Source: JAWXVD01 sp044425705
GTDB taxonomy: Bacteria; Bacillota; Clostridia; Lachnospirales; Lachnospiraceae
Direction: 5' to 3'
Length of the DNA stretch: 9,416 nucleotides
NCBI GenBank assembly: GCA_044425705.1
Contig: JAWXVD010000134.1
Location: 1-9,416 of the forward strand
Made by a program: the position numbers and the translations under genes. Shown here in pieces: positions 1-6,874 of this stretch. Numbering within the stretch: the stretch's first letter is position 1; the number at the start of each line of letters is the position of its first letter. The notes below the pieces were generated by a model that saw only the letters and a list, made by a program, of their open reading frames with translations, was not told where the DNA came from and made no database searches.

Positions 1-473
1 ACTATGCACTGAACAAGTATAGTCCAAACATAGTGTATAAATTTGATGACAAGATAGTTGAGGTGACACTAGAAGATTATCTTGCACAGAACCCAGACAG
101 GACAGCTGAAGATTTTGCAGAGCTAAAGGCACTATCTGATGAGATGTATCACGACCAAGTTGTGACTGAAAATAGGACAAGCAGGCTTGATGTATCTATT
201 GATTCAATAGATGAAAAGGCTTTTGTGCAAGAAAAATCGGTCTTGCAGAACATGGTAGAACGTGATGATAAGGCAAAAGTAATGTTAGCTGCGAAAGAAT
301 TATTGAAAAAAGGAAAACTTACAGAAGTTCAAAAGAGAAGATTTATTCAGCACTACTTTATGGGTAAAAGTTATAGAGAAATAGCGAAGAAAGAAGGTGT
401 GTTTTTTACATCAGTAGCAGAAAGTATCTGTGCTGCAAGTGATAAATTAAAAAAAATATTTAGTGAATTTTAA
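1..473 (+). CDS. Sigma-70 region 4-like DNA-binding regulator of the element (5' end cut by window)
   Basis: The reading frame is open from the window edge (first complete codon at 3) to TAA at 471-473, giving 156 visible residues. GTG at 33 is a possible start, but the residues before it (YALNKYSPNI) read as continuous protein, so the true start probably lies upstream. The C-terminal third (LTEVQKRRF, then KSYREIAKKEGV and SVAESICAASDKLKKIF, about residues 105-153 of the visible part) has the layout of a sigma region 4 helix-turn-helix, with the -YREIA- first helix. The acidic N-terminal part has no sigma region 2. Such truncated sigma-like proteins are common in clostridial integrative elements, where they are presumed to control element genes. 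No promoter target can be assigned. It is the first gene in view, followed by the structured region at 479-575. Confidence 0.8.
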   Translation, partial: YALNKYSPNIVYKFDDKIVEVTLEDYLAQNPDRTAEDFAELKALSDEMYHDQVVTENRTSRLDVSIDSIDEKAFVQEKSVLQNMVERDDKAKVMLAAKELLKKGKLTEVQKRRFIQHYFMGKSYREIAKKEGVFFTSVAESICAASDKLKKIFSEF

Positions 474-478
474 TTTTA

Positions 479-575
479 TACCCGTACACCCCCCTTGTTT
501 TTTGACATTAAGTGTAGGGATAAATTTTAACACCCTGCACTTGATCTTTGAAAAGTTAATAGGGGTGTATGGGTA
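479..575 (+). repeat. Nested inverted repeats, probable RNA hairpin after the sigma-like gene
   Basis: Outer arms TACCCGTACACCCC (479-492) and GGGGTGTATGGGTA (562-575) pair over 14 positions. Inner arms ATTAAGTGTAGGG (507-519) and CCCTGCACTTGAT (533-545) pair over 13. The imperfect positions are all G-U pairs when read as + strand RNA, and would be A-C mismatches on the minus strand, which favours a folded + strand transcript. It starts 5 nt after the stop of the sigma-like gene, so it could be a 3' stabiliser, an attenuator or a small RNA. A TTGACA (502-507) lies inside, but no good -10 follows at normal spacing. There is no uridine run after 575, so it is not a standard intrinsic terminator. 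Confidence 0.6.
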
Positions 576-652
576 CATCGGTATTGGGACGGGTAAAACC
601 GAAAGCAACTTACTAGGACACGCAAAGACGATCCACTTGGATAAGAGCGAGA

Positions 653-796
653 ATGTTTGTAGTAGTTATGCTCTGTGGTGGAGCAGATTGCGATAACCCC
701 CAGTATTTCATTATGGTACTTCTGTTTACAGCTAGGCAAGACGACCTAGAGAGTGCACTGGCTTACTTGAGAAAGAGTAGGTTTTGGCTTCTATGA
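653..796 (+). CDS. Candidate small protein, 47 aa, function unknown
   Basis: ATG at 653 to TGA at 794-796, in a frame that is open from 617. The product begins MFVVVMLCGGADCDNPQ and ends ALAYLRKSRFWLL. The tail ARQDDLESALAYLRKS looks like a real amphipathic helix, and the local base composition is richer in G+C than the neighbours, as expected for a conserved coding or structured segment. Against it: the ribosome binding site is poor (only AAGAGCGAG just before the ATG), and the DNA also contains several stem-loops, so this may instead be part of a structured RNA. I do not recognise a family with certainty. It lies between the sigma-like gene and the helicase, on the same strand. Confidence 0.4.
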   Translation: MFVVVMLCGGADCDNPQYFIMVLLFTARQDDLESALAYLRKSRFWLL

Positions 797-834
797 GCTT
801 TGAAATTCTAAATTTTAGAATGAACCATCAAAGC
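797..834 (+). repeat. Two-tier inverted repeat upstream of the helicase gene
   Basis: Outer arms GCTTTGA (797-803) and TCAAAGC (828-834) enclose a near-palindrome ATTCTAAA-T-TTTAGAAT (805-821). The one-base centre makes the inner part more like a protein-binding palindrome in DNA than an RNA loop. It could be an operator or part of the structured helicase leader. Its CTAAA/TTTAG half-sites resemble those of the recombinase-promoter palindrome at 3475-3488, with different spacing. Confidence 0.5.
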
Positions 835-849
835 GCCTATACATCGCAT

Positions 850-882
850 GAAATAAAAAACCTATCGTGTTACAAGCGATAG
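850..882 (-). terminator. Possible intrinsic terminator for minus-strand transcription
   Basis: Read on the minus strand, the stem CTATCG (882-877) and CGATAG (867-862) with a 9-nt loop is followed directly by GTTTTTTATTT (861-851). This is the order expected of a Rho-independent terminator, although the 6-bp stem is short. No minus-strand gene is seen nearby, so the transcript it would end is unknown; an antisense RNA starting in or ahead of the helicase gene is one possibility. Confidence 0.35.
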
Positions 883-937
883 AAATCTATGGCACAACCA
901 CAGTCTAATCGGTTGTGCCATATCTTGTATCGCTTGT
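862..937 (+). promoter_or_regulatory. Long two-tier hairpin with a competing alternative stem in the helicase leader
   Basis: Outer arms ACAAGCGATA (872-881) and TATCGCTTGT (928-937) are perfect over 10 bp. Inner arms TATGGCACAACC (888-899) and GGTTGTGCCATA (911-922) are perfect over 12 bp around an 11-nt loop. The left outer arm can instead pair with CTATCG at 862-867 (877-882), so two mutually exclusive folds exist. It ends 20 nt before the helicase ribosome binding site (AAGGAGGAG, 958-966), which it does not cover. There is no U-run on the + strand after it. It may be an attenuation or processing element, or a protein-binding leader. Confidence 0.6.
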
Positions 938-971
938 CCGAGCAAAGAAGTCAGAACAAGGAGGAGTACAA

Positions 972-3191
972 ATGGGCGAGAAAAATTTTGCTGACATATC
1001 GCATTTATTGCATAAAGTCGGCATTTTAAAAGAAAATGAGCGAATTATTGGATTTGTTGATTGTGCCATTCTATTAGAAAGAAAAACAGAAAAAGGCTTT
1101 AGTTATCATATAGCAGACCCACAGAATTTCAAAACATATCATTTATGTAAAAGAAAACTTCAATTACCACAAGATAGATATGGCACATTAAAGGAAAAAG
1201 CAGATAAATGGGGTGAATTTAAAGTTCCACTACCACTATTAGAAAGTACATCAAATGAGAGAGCAAAAGCATTACTAGAAGAAGTGTTTACAGAAATAAT
1301 GCCAAACCAAGGTATGAAATTTCGCAAACAACAAATGGAATTATCTCTTACGATGTTAGATGCGTTACAGAAAAAGCTAATTGCATTATGTGAAGCAGAA
1401 GTAGGAACAGGGAAAACTCATGCGTATATACTTGCTATCGCTATTAAAAATCTGTTTACAGATACACAGAAAAGTGCAGTTATATCAACATCAACCATAG
1501 CATTACAAAAAGCATTAACGGATGAATATTTACCACAAATATCTACAACTTTGAAAAAAGAAAGTATTATCATGAACGATTTGGACTTTGTGGTTCGTAA
1601 AGGAAAGAAACATTATATTTGCGATAAGAGATTAAATGCTTATATTTCTTCTATTAAAGAAGATGAACGTGAAGCAGAACTGGTTGCAATGCTAACAAAA
1701 TTAAGTAATACAGAGCAAATTCTTGACCTAGATTTAGAACCATTTAGTAATTATGTGAAAGAACGTATTTGTGTTACTAGATGTGATCCTAAATGTGGAT
1801 TTAAAGATATTTGCAGGTATCAACAGTTTCTATACAAATGTAGGCATAATTTTTACGATTTTCAAATAGTAAATCATAATTATTTAATTGCAGATATGTT
1901 GATGAAAAAAAGAAACGGGAACAGATTGTTAGCAGATTTTGGAGTGATTGTTATAGATGAAGCTCACAAAATGCCAGATACCATTAAAAGTATGTATGGA
2001 GAAAGATGTTCATCAAAGGCAATTCCAAGAGTAATGAAAAGAATTGATTCTGCATTAAGCAAAAAGATACCAGAATGTATAGGAATCTTAGAGAGAAATG
2101 ATGAATTATTTGAAGCACTAACATATATGAGGAAAGCGAGTGGGAATATTCATATCAGTAACAGTGTTTCTTCTCATATAAAGCTGTTACAAAGAGATTT
2201 GAGAAATCTTTGTAATAATGTTGAGCTACTTAAAATGAACAATCAAAGGCGATTAAAAAGTATCGTTTATGAATTAGAGAAAATTGCAATGATTTTAACA
2301 GTATTTACAAAGCCAGAAGAATATATCATTTGGATTGAAGCAGGAGAAGATCAAGACATTGTTATGGCTGCATTATCAAAACAATTAAATGAACAGATAA
2401 ATAAAGATTTATGGGAACTAGGTATTCCTATTATTATGACATCTGGAACCATATCAGTGAGAGGTGACTTTACCTATTTGGAGAGAAGTGCAGGATTAAA
2501 ATTACAAAGAAAGCGTATGGTTCAGATTACAACCGAATCACCTTTTGATTATAAAGCACAAGCACTTTTGTATTTACCAAAAGGAATACCATTTCCAAAG
2601 GCCCAAGATGAAAGCTACATACAATCCATTATAGATGAAATCAAGAACTTAATTGAAGTGACACATGGTCATACGTTGATTTTATTTACATCGTACAGAA
2701 TGATGGAACAAGTTTATCATACGATTAAAGAGATGAACTTGAAATACCCCATGTTTATGATGGGGCGAGGTAAATTAAATGTACTAGACGAGTTTCGTAT
2801 CAGTAAAAATGGGGTTCTATTTGCTAGTGATAGCGCCGGTGAGGGCATTGACTTAGCAGGAGATATACTATCTAGTCTGATAGTTGTGAAACTACCATTT
2901 CCTATACCCAATGCAGTGAGTGAATATGAAATATCATTACAGGAAAATTTTGAAGGATATTTAACTACTGAAATTATTCCGACAATGATTATTAAGTTAA
3001 GACAATGGATTGGTCGAGGGATACGCAGAGAAACGGATACCTGTGTGTTTTCTATTTTAGATTCTAGAGCTGCTGGCAGATATTATGAGGAAATTATTGA
3101 AGCCTTACCTAAAATGCCAGTCACAAGAAAAATAGAAGATGTAGGTGCATTTATTCTTAATAAAAAAGAGGATGACTACTTTAATGATTAG
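972..3191 (+). CDS. XPD/DinG-type superfamily 2 DNA helicase with Fe-S cysteine cluster
   Basis: ATG at 972 is chosen because AAGGAGGAG (958-966) lies 5-7 nt upstream; the frame is open further up to 915, but that would run through the leader hairpin. The product is 739 aa. Walker A is VGTGKT (144-149), the Walker B box is DEAH (329-332), motif V is SAGEGID (621-627) and motif VI is QWIGRGIRR (678-686). Between motifs Ia and II there is a cysteine set C267, C271, C275, C281 (plus C290) in the position of the 4Fe-4S domain of XPD/DinG helicases. These are 5'-3' ATP-dependent DNA helicases of the cytoplasm. In a mobile element a role in processing or replication of element DNA is plausible but inferred. 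The N-terminal 120 residues are not recognised. The next gene begins 20 bp after the stop. Confidence 0.85.
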   Translation: MGEKNFADISHLLHKVGILKENERIIGFVDCAILLERKTEKGFSYHIADPQNFKTYHLCKRKLQLPQDRYGTLKEKADKWGEFKVPLPLLESTSNERAKALLEEVFTEIMPNQGMKFRKQQMELSLTMLDALQKKLIALCEAEVGTGKTHAYILAIAIKNLFTDTQKSAVISTSTIALQKALTDEYLPQISTTLKKESIIMNDLDFVVRKGKKHYICDKRLNAYISSIKEDEREAELVAMLTKLSNTEQILDLDLEPFSNYVKERICVTRCDPKCGFKDICRYQQFLYKCRHNFYDFQIVNHNYLIADMLMKKRNGNRLLADFGVIVIDEAHKMPDTIKSMYGERCSSKAIPRVMKRIDSALSKKIPECIGILERNDELFEALTYMRKASGNIHISNSVSSHIKLLQRDLRNLCNNVELLKMNNQRRLKSIVYELEKIAMILTVFTKPEEYIIWIEAGEDQDIVMAALSKQLNEQINKDLWELGIPIIMTSGTISVRGDFTYLERSAGLKLQRKRMVQITTESPFDYKAQALLYLPKGIPFPKAQDESYIQSIIDEIKNLIEVTHGHTLILFTSYRMMEQVYHTIKEMNLKYPMFMMGRGKLNVLDEFRISKNGVLFASDSAGEGIDLAGDILSSLIVVKLPFPIPNAVSEYEISLQENFEGYLTTEIIPTMIIKLRQWIGRGIRRETDTCVFSILDSRAAGRYYEEIIEALPKMPVTRKIEDVGAFILNKKEDDYFND

Positions 3192-3211
3192 CATAGAGGA
3201 GGAAGGGTATC

Positions 3212-3445
3212 ATGTGTACAGAAAAAAGCACTATATTGCCGTCAGTAGACAAAAAACAGCTTGTGGATATTAATACAGTAACCATTGATACATCACTTGC
3301 GATTCCAGAAAGAATAGTAAGTTATTTAGAACAGGTGAAGAATCCTCATTGTTTTAAAGTTGGAAAAACAGTTGTTAATATTAAATTTTCTGATAGTAAC
3401 ACAACTATGGAAGAATGTTTAAATGGTTACTTTGCATCGTTATAA
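3212..3445 (+). CDS. tnpW: TnpW-family small transposon protein
   Basis: 77 aa, with a strong ribosome binding site GAGGAGG (3196-3202) 9 nt before ATG and only 20 bp after the helicase stop, so probably cotranscribed with it. The pattern LPSVDKKQLVDINTVTI, then IPERIVSYLEQVKNPHCFKVG, then VVNIKFSDSNTTMEECLNGY matches my memory of the TnpW family first named from Tn4451. Such proteins are short, soluble, and of unknown function; there is no membrane segment or recognised catalytic motif. The assignment is by recall of the motif and not by a search. It directly precedes the recombinase control region, as small accessory proteins often do in these elements. Confidence 0.7.
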   Translation: MCTEKSTILPSVDKKQLVDINTVTIDTSLAIPERIVSYLEQVKNPHCFKVGKTVVNIKFSDSNTTMEECLNGYFASL

Positions 3446-3468
3446 AATCAATTCTGGATATATTGGTC

Positions 3469-3497
3469 TGGACGCTAAATAAATTTAGTGGTATTAT
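3469..3497 (+). promoter_or_regulatory. Promoter of the recombinase operon with palindromic operator
   Basis: A -35 box TGGACG (3469-3474, four matches to TTGACA), a 17-bp spacer and an extended -10 TGG-TATTAT (3489-3497, five of six matches in the hexamer). The spacer contains the palindrome CTAAAT-AA-ATTTAG (3475-3488), directly between the two boxes, which is a typical place for a repressor site. Transcription would start near 3504, giving a leader of about 60 nt before the first recombinase. Confidence 0.6.
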
Positions 3498-3523
3498 AAG
3501 ACTAGGACTAAGTGAATGCAAAA

Positions 3524-3556
3524 TCCTTAATTGATTATCAAGTATTCAATTAAGGA
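3524..3556 (+). promoter_or_regulatory. Leader hairpin overlapping the ribosome binding site of the first recombinase
   Basis: TCCTTAATTGA (3524-3534) pairs perfectly with TCAATTAAGGA (3546-3556) around an 11-nt loop. The right arm contains most of the ribosome binding site AAGGAG (3552-3557) of the gene starting at 3565. When folded, translation of the recombinase should be hindered. A run of five T (3559-3563) follows, so the same hairpin could instead act as a weak terminator for transcripts arriving from the helicase operon. Confidence 0.6.
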
Positions 3557-3564
3557 GATTTTTC

Positions 3565-5214
3565 ATGGAAAAAAACAAAATATGGAGCTGTGCTTCTTAT
3601 ACCAGATTATCACGAGAAGATAAAGATGGTGGAGAAAGTAACAGTATTAAAAATCAAAAAGAACTAATTAGGGAATATATAAAGTCAACGCCAGAGATCT
3701 GTCTTTCTTTAGAAATAGAAGATGATGGATTTAGTGGGGTTGACTTTTTGCGTCCCGGATTTCAACAATTACTAGAAGAAATTAAAAATGGAAAAATAAA
3801 TTGTGTTATAGTAAAAGATTTATCTAGGTTAGGACGAAACTATCTTGAAGTTGGTGACTATATCGAAAAGATTTTTCCGTTTATGGGAGTTCGTTTTATT
3901 GCAATTAATGATAATTATGATTCGAATAATAAAAAATCTAGTAGTGACGAAATAATAATTCCTTTTAAAAATTTGCTGAATGAAGCTGCACTTAGAGATA
4001 CCTCTGTAAAAATAAGAAGCCAGTTTGAGATTAAGAGAAAAAATGGTGACTACATAGGGGCTTTCGCACCATATGGTTATCAAAAAAGTGTAGAAAACAA
4101 AAATAGTTTAGTCGTGGATAGTCATGCAGCAAGAGTTGTTAGGAAAATATTTCATATGAAGGTAGAGGGGTATTCAAATCAATCTATTGCAGATTATCTC
4201 AACTCTATTGGAGAGTTGCCACCTTATGAATATAGAAAACATAAGGGTGAAAATTATACGACCTCATTCAAAAAAAATATTACTGTGGAGTGGTCTGCAC
4301 AAGCAGTAGGTAGGATTTTAAGCAATCCCGTATATATAGGGAGAATGGTACAAGGCAAAAAATCAACTCCAAATTACAAAATTAAAAAAGTTATAAACAA
4401 ACCAGAGGAAGAATGGGTTGTAGTAGAAAATACACATTCGCCTATTATAGATAAAGGTCTATTTACATTGGTAGATACTCTTTTAAGTTTAGATACCAGA
4501 CTAGGTCCAAACTGTGATAAGGTGTATTTGTTTTCTGGAATGGTCTTTTGTGGTGATTGCAGTAGTCCTATGTGTAGAAAAAGTGTAACTTCGAAAGGAA
4601 TAAAATATCAATATTTAATTTGTTCAGGACATAAACAATTCAATAATTGTTCAACTCATTCATTTAGCGAAACAAAGTTAAAAAAAATAGTGTTACTTAG
4701 CATACAAAAGCACATAGATGTTTTAGTGGATTTTGAAGCGATTATTTCAAATATATCTATAGACATTCTTCATAAATATGAATTGGAGAGATTTGAAGCA
4801 AATCTAGTTACAATTATTGCAGAGATAGATAAAATACATCGCAGAAAAATGGAATTATATGAGGACTTTAAATTAGGTGTTTTGACTAGAGAGGAGTATC
4901 AAAAATTTCATGAGATATATACAGAACAACTAGGAAATTTTGAAACTAAAAGAAATGTCTTGAATCAAGAAATAGAAAAGAAAAAGCATTGTGGAACATT
5001 AGAATTAGAGTGGTTAAAAAGTTTTAAAAAGTATAAAAATGTAACAGAATTAACCAGAAATCTACTCGTATCTTTAATTAAAGAGATACGAGTCAATAAA
5101 GATGAAGTTGATATTGTCTTTCGCTTCCAAGATAAAATTGATTATTATTCCAACCTTTTAGAGAATCAACATTGTTACAACTTGTATGAACAAGGAGGGA
5201 ATGTTAATGGCTAG
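3565..5214 (+). CDS. Large serine recombinase 1
   Basis: 549 aa; ATG with AAGGAG 7 nt upstream. The N-terminal resolvase domain (about 1-150) has the active-site pattern Y12-T-R14-L-S16, with S16 the expected nucleophile, and VKDLSRLGRNY (83-93) with the conserved active-site arginines R88 and R91. A recombinase domain follows (about 165-300, FAPYGYQKS to VGRILSNPVYIGRM). Then comes a zinc ribbon with C329-x2-C332 and C353-x8-C362, and a long coiled-coil segment (about 385-480). This is the usual plan of TnpX/TndX-type enzymes that excise and integrate circular elements through a serine-DNA intermediate. All key residues are present, so it should be active. It is the first of three coupled recombinase genes and contains a long palindrome near its 3' end (5064-5093). 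Which step each enzyme performs cannot be read from sequence. Confidence 0.93.
   Translation: MEKNKIWSCASYTRLSREDKDGGESNSIKNQKELIREYIKSTPEICLSLEIEDDGFSGVDFLRPGFQQLLEEIKNGKINCVIVKDLSRLGRNYLEVGDYIEKIFPFMGVRFIAINDNYDSNNKKSSSDEIIIPFKNLLNEAALRDTSVKIRSQFEIKRKNGDYIGAFAPYGYQKSVENKNSLVVDSHAARVVRKIFHMKVEGYSNQSIADYLNSIGELPPYEYRKHKGENYTTSFKKNITVEWSAQAVGRILSNPVYIGRMVQGKKSTPNYKIKKVINKPEEEWVVVENTHSPIIDKGLFTLVDTLLSLDTRLGPNCDKVYLFSGMVFCGDCSSPMCRKSVTSKGIKYQYLICSGHKQFNNCSTHSFSETKLKKIVLLSIQKHIDVLVDFEAIISNISIDILHKYELERFEANLVTIIAEIDKIHRRKMELYEDFKLGVLTREEYQKFHEIYTEQLGNFETKRNVLNQEIEKKKHCGTLELEWLKSFKKYKNVTELTRNLLVSLIKEIRVNKDEVDIVFRFQDKIDYYSNLLENQHCYNLYEQGGNVNG
5064..5093 (+). repeat. 30-bp near-perfect palindrome inside recombinase 1
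   Basis: ACTCGTATCTTTAA (5064-5077) and TTAAAGAGATACGAGT (5078-5093) are complementary over 14 positions with a two-base insertion in the right arm. It encodes LVSLIKEIRV near the C-terminus of recombinase 1 and lies about 115 bp before the start of recombinase 2. It may form an intra-operon hairpin or cruciform, or bind a protein; chance under coding constraint is not excluded. Confidence 0.55.
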
Positions 5215-6874
5215 AGTGAGTAGAAAAAATCTCGCAAGAAATGAAAATAATAATGGTGGTAAAACGGTATACGTTGTTGGAGTATATATTCGTTTGTCAA
5301 ATGAAGATGAGCGTAAAAAGGAAAATAAAAGCGCTGAATCGCAGAAAAAAATGGTATTAGACTTTCTTGATAAGTTGGACAATGCAGAGTTACATGAAGT
5401 TTATGAAGATATTAATTTTTCTGGAACAAATTTTCACAGACCAGCATTTGAAAAAATGATTGAAGATGTTAAAGCGAAAAAAATTAATTGTATTATTGTA
5501 AAAGATTTATCCCGTTTTGGTAGAAATTATTTAGAAGTAGGAAATTTTCTTGAGTTTGTATTTCCATTTTTGAATGTTCGCTTTATATCTGTGAATGATG
5601 GATATGACACTTTATATAATAATACATCTGCTGATATAGCAATCCCTATTAAAAATTTAATGAATGAAATGTATGCTAGAGATATATCCAAGAAAATTCG
5701 TTCGCAACGACATATAGATGTTGCTAGTGGTAATTTTACAGCATCTACACCACCATATGGATACTTGTTAAAAAACAAAAAATTAGTTGTTGATAAAGTG
5801 ACTAGCCCTACTGTAAATGAGATCTTTCAGTATGCTATGGAAGGAAAAGGTATCCTTGCAATTATACAAATTTTAAATGCCAAAGGATATAAACCACCTG
5901 CTGTATACTTTAAAGAAATAGGGGTTATTAAAGCTGAAGGAGTTACAAAATCAGAACTATGGGGACGTACAACGATAAGGCGAATGTTGGCAAATGAAAT
6001 ATACATTGGAAATATAGTTAGTGGGTATAGATCTAGATCGAAGTTTGTGGATTATTCAGAGGGGAATGAAATTATAAGAAGTGAAGGAGTGCATGAAGCA
6101 ATTATCAGCAAAGAAGTGTTCGATATAGTTAATGGACTTAGAAACGCTCGTAAGGCATTATCTAAAAAACAGATAGACGAATGTTTAACAAAACCCACAG
6201 CTAATATATTTAAAGGGTTAATTTTTTGTGTGGATTGTAAAAGGCCTATGTTTAGAACTAGAAGGCAAAATAAGATAGAAAAAGAACGATATGTTTTCCA
6301 TTGTCCAACAAATGAGTTAATGAGCAAAGAACATTGTAAGCGTAAATACATAGATGAAGAAATTATTGTAGAAACTGTTTGGAGTGTGTTGAATATTCAT
6401 TTTATGATGTTTTTAGAAATAGAGAATGAGGGATACAAACAAACAACAAAAGAAGTGGAGAAGCAACTTCATGCTTTGAAGATAAAATTAAAAAGTTTGC
6501 AAGGGAGATTGAATAATATTTTCGCAATTCAAAGAGGGTTGTATGATGATTATAAAGACGAGATATTATCGGCTGACGAATTTGCACGTATGAAGCATGA
6601 GTATAATAAAGAAGCTGAACGAATCAAAGATGAAAATGATAGTGTTGAAGCTCAAATTGCTCTATTACTACAAAAGGCTAAAGATAAAAATAATCCTTAT
6701 GAAATCATAAGAAATTTTATTGATAACAAAGAATTAGATATTGATATGTTAAATGCACTTATAGAAAAAATAGAAGTTGATTCAGAAAATGATATTAAAG
6801 TTACATTGAAGTATGGAGAAGAAATAAAATATATGTATGATAAATATTCCATGCAAAAGGAGGGAGTCTCATGA
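5207..6874 (+). CDS. Large serine recombinase 2
   Basis: ATG at 5207 is preferred because AAGGAGGG (5192-5199) is 7 nt upstream; in-frame ATGs at 5186 and 5201 are badly placed relative to it. The product is 555 aa. The start lies inside the end of recombinase 1 (8-bp overlap), implying translational coupling. An unusually long N-terminal extension of about 24 mostly basic and asparagine-rich residues precedes the active-site pattern Y27-I-R29-L-S31. VKDLSRFGRNY follows in the expected place, then the recombinase domain (PPYGYLLKNKK to IRRMLANEIYIGNI), a zinc ribbon C341-x2-C344 with C366-x10-C377, and a C-terminal coiled coil (about 410-480). No key residue is missing. It is clearly paralogous to the genes on either side but well diverged from both. 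Confidence 0.92.
   Translation: MARVSRKNLARNENNNGGKTVYVVGVYIRLSNEDERKKENKSAESQKKMVLDFLDKLDNAELHEVYEDINFSGTNFHRPAFEKMIEDVKAKKINCIIVKDLSRFGRNYLEVGNFLEFVFPFLNVRFISVNDGYDTLYNNTSADIAIPIKNLMNEMYARDISKKIRSQRHIDVASGNFTASTPPYGYLLKNKKLVVDKVTSPTVNEIFQYAMEGKGILAIIQILNAKGYKPPAVYFKEIGVIKAEGVTKSELWGRTTIRRMLANEIYIGNIVSGYRSRSKFVDYSEGNEIIRSEGVHEAIISKEVFDIVNGLRNARKALSKKQIDECLTKPTANIFKGLIFCVDCKRPMFRTRRQNKIEKERYVFHCPTNELMSKEHCKRKYIDEEIIVETVWSVLNIHFMMFLEIENEGYKQTTKEVEKQLHALKIKLKSLQGRLNNIFAIQRGLYDDYKDEILSADEFARMKHEYNKEAERIKDENDSVEAQIALLLQKAKDKNNPYEIIRNFIDNKELDIDMLNALIEKIEVDSENDIKVTLKYGEEIKYMYDKYSMQKEGVS

Noticed and set aside
576..690. Words CGAAAG and ACGCAAAG reminiscent of a c-di-GMP-I riboswitch
   Set aside because: The bases flanking CGAAAG (600-605) do not pair to make the required hairpin, and the spacing to ACGCAAAG is wrong, so the resemblance is superficial.
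463..696. 77-codon open frame on the + strand after the sigma-like gene
   Set aside because: It starts inside the end of the sigma-like gene, has no ribosome binding site, runs through the nested hairpins and conflicts with the more protein-like frame at 653-796.
888..930. Plus-strand intrinsic terminator before the helicase
   Set aside because: The stem is strong, but what follows (TATCTTGTATCGCTTG) has no uridine run and re-pairs with upstream sequence.
915..971. Upstream TTG start for the helicase
   Set aside because: It would place the N-terminus in the leader hairpin and has no ribosome binding site, whereas ATG at 972 has an excellent one.
2717..6587. Several minus-strand open frames of 60-100 codons opposite the helicase and recombinases
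   Set aside because: All lie within confident + strand genes, and their products look like reverse translations of AT-rich coding DNA (rich in S, F, I, L).
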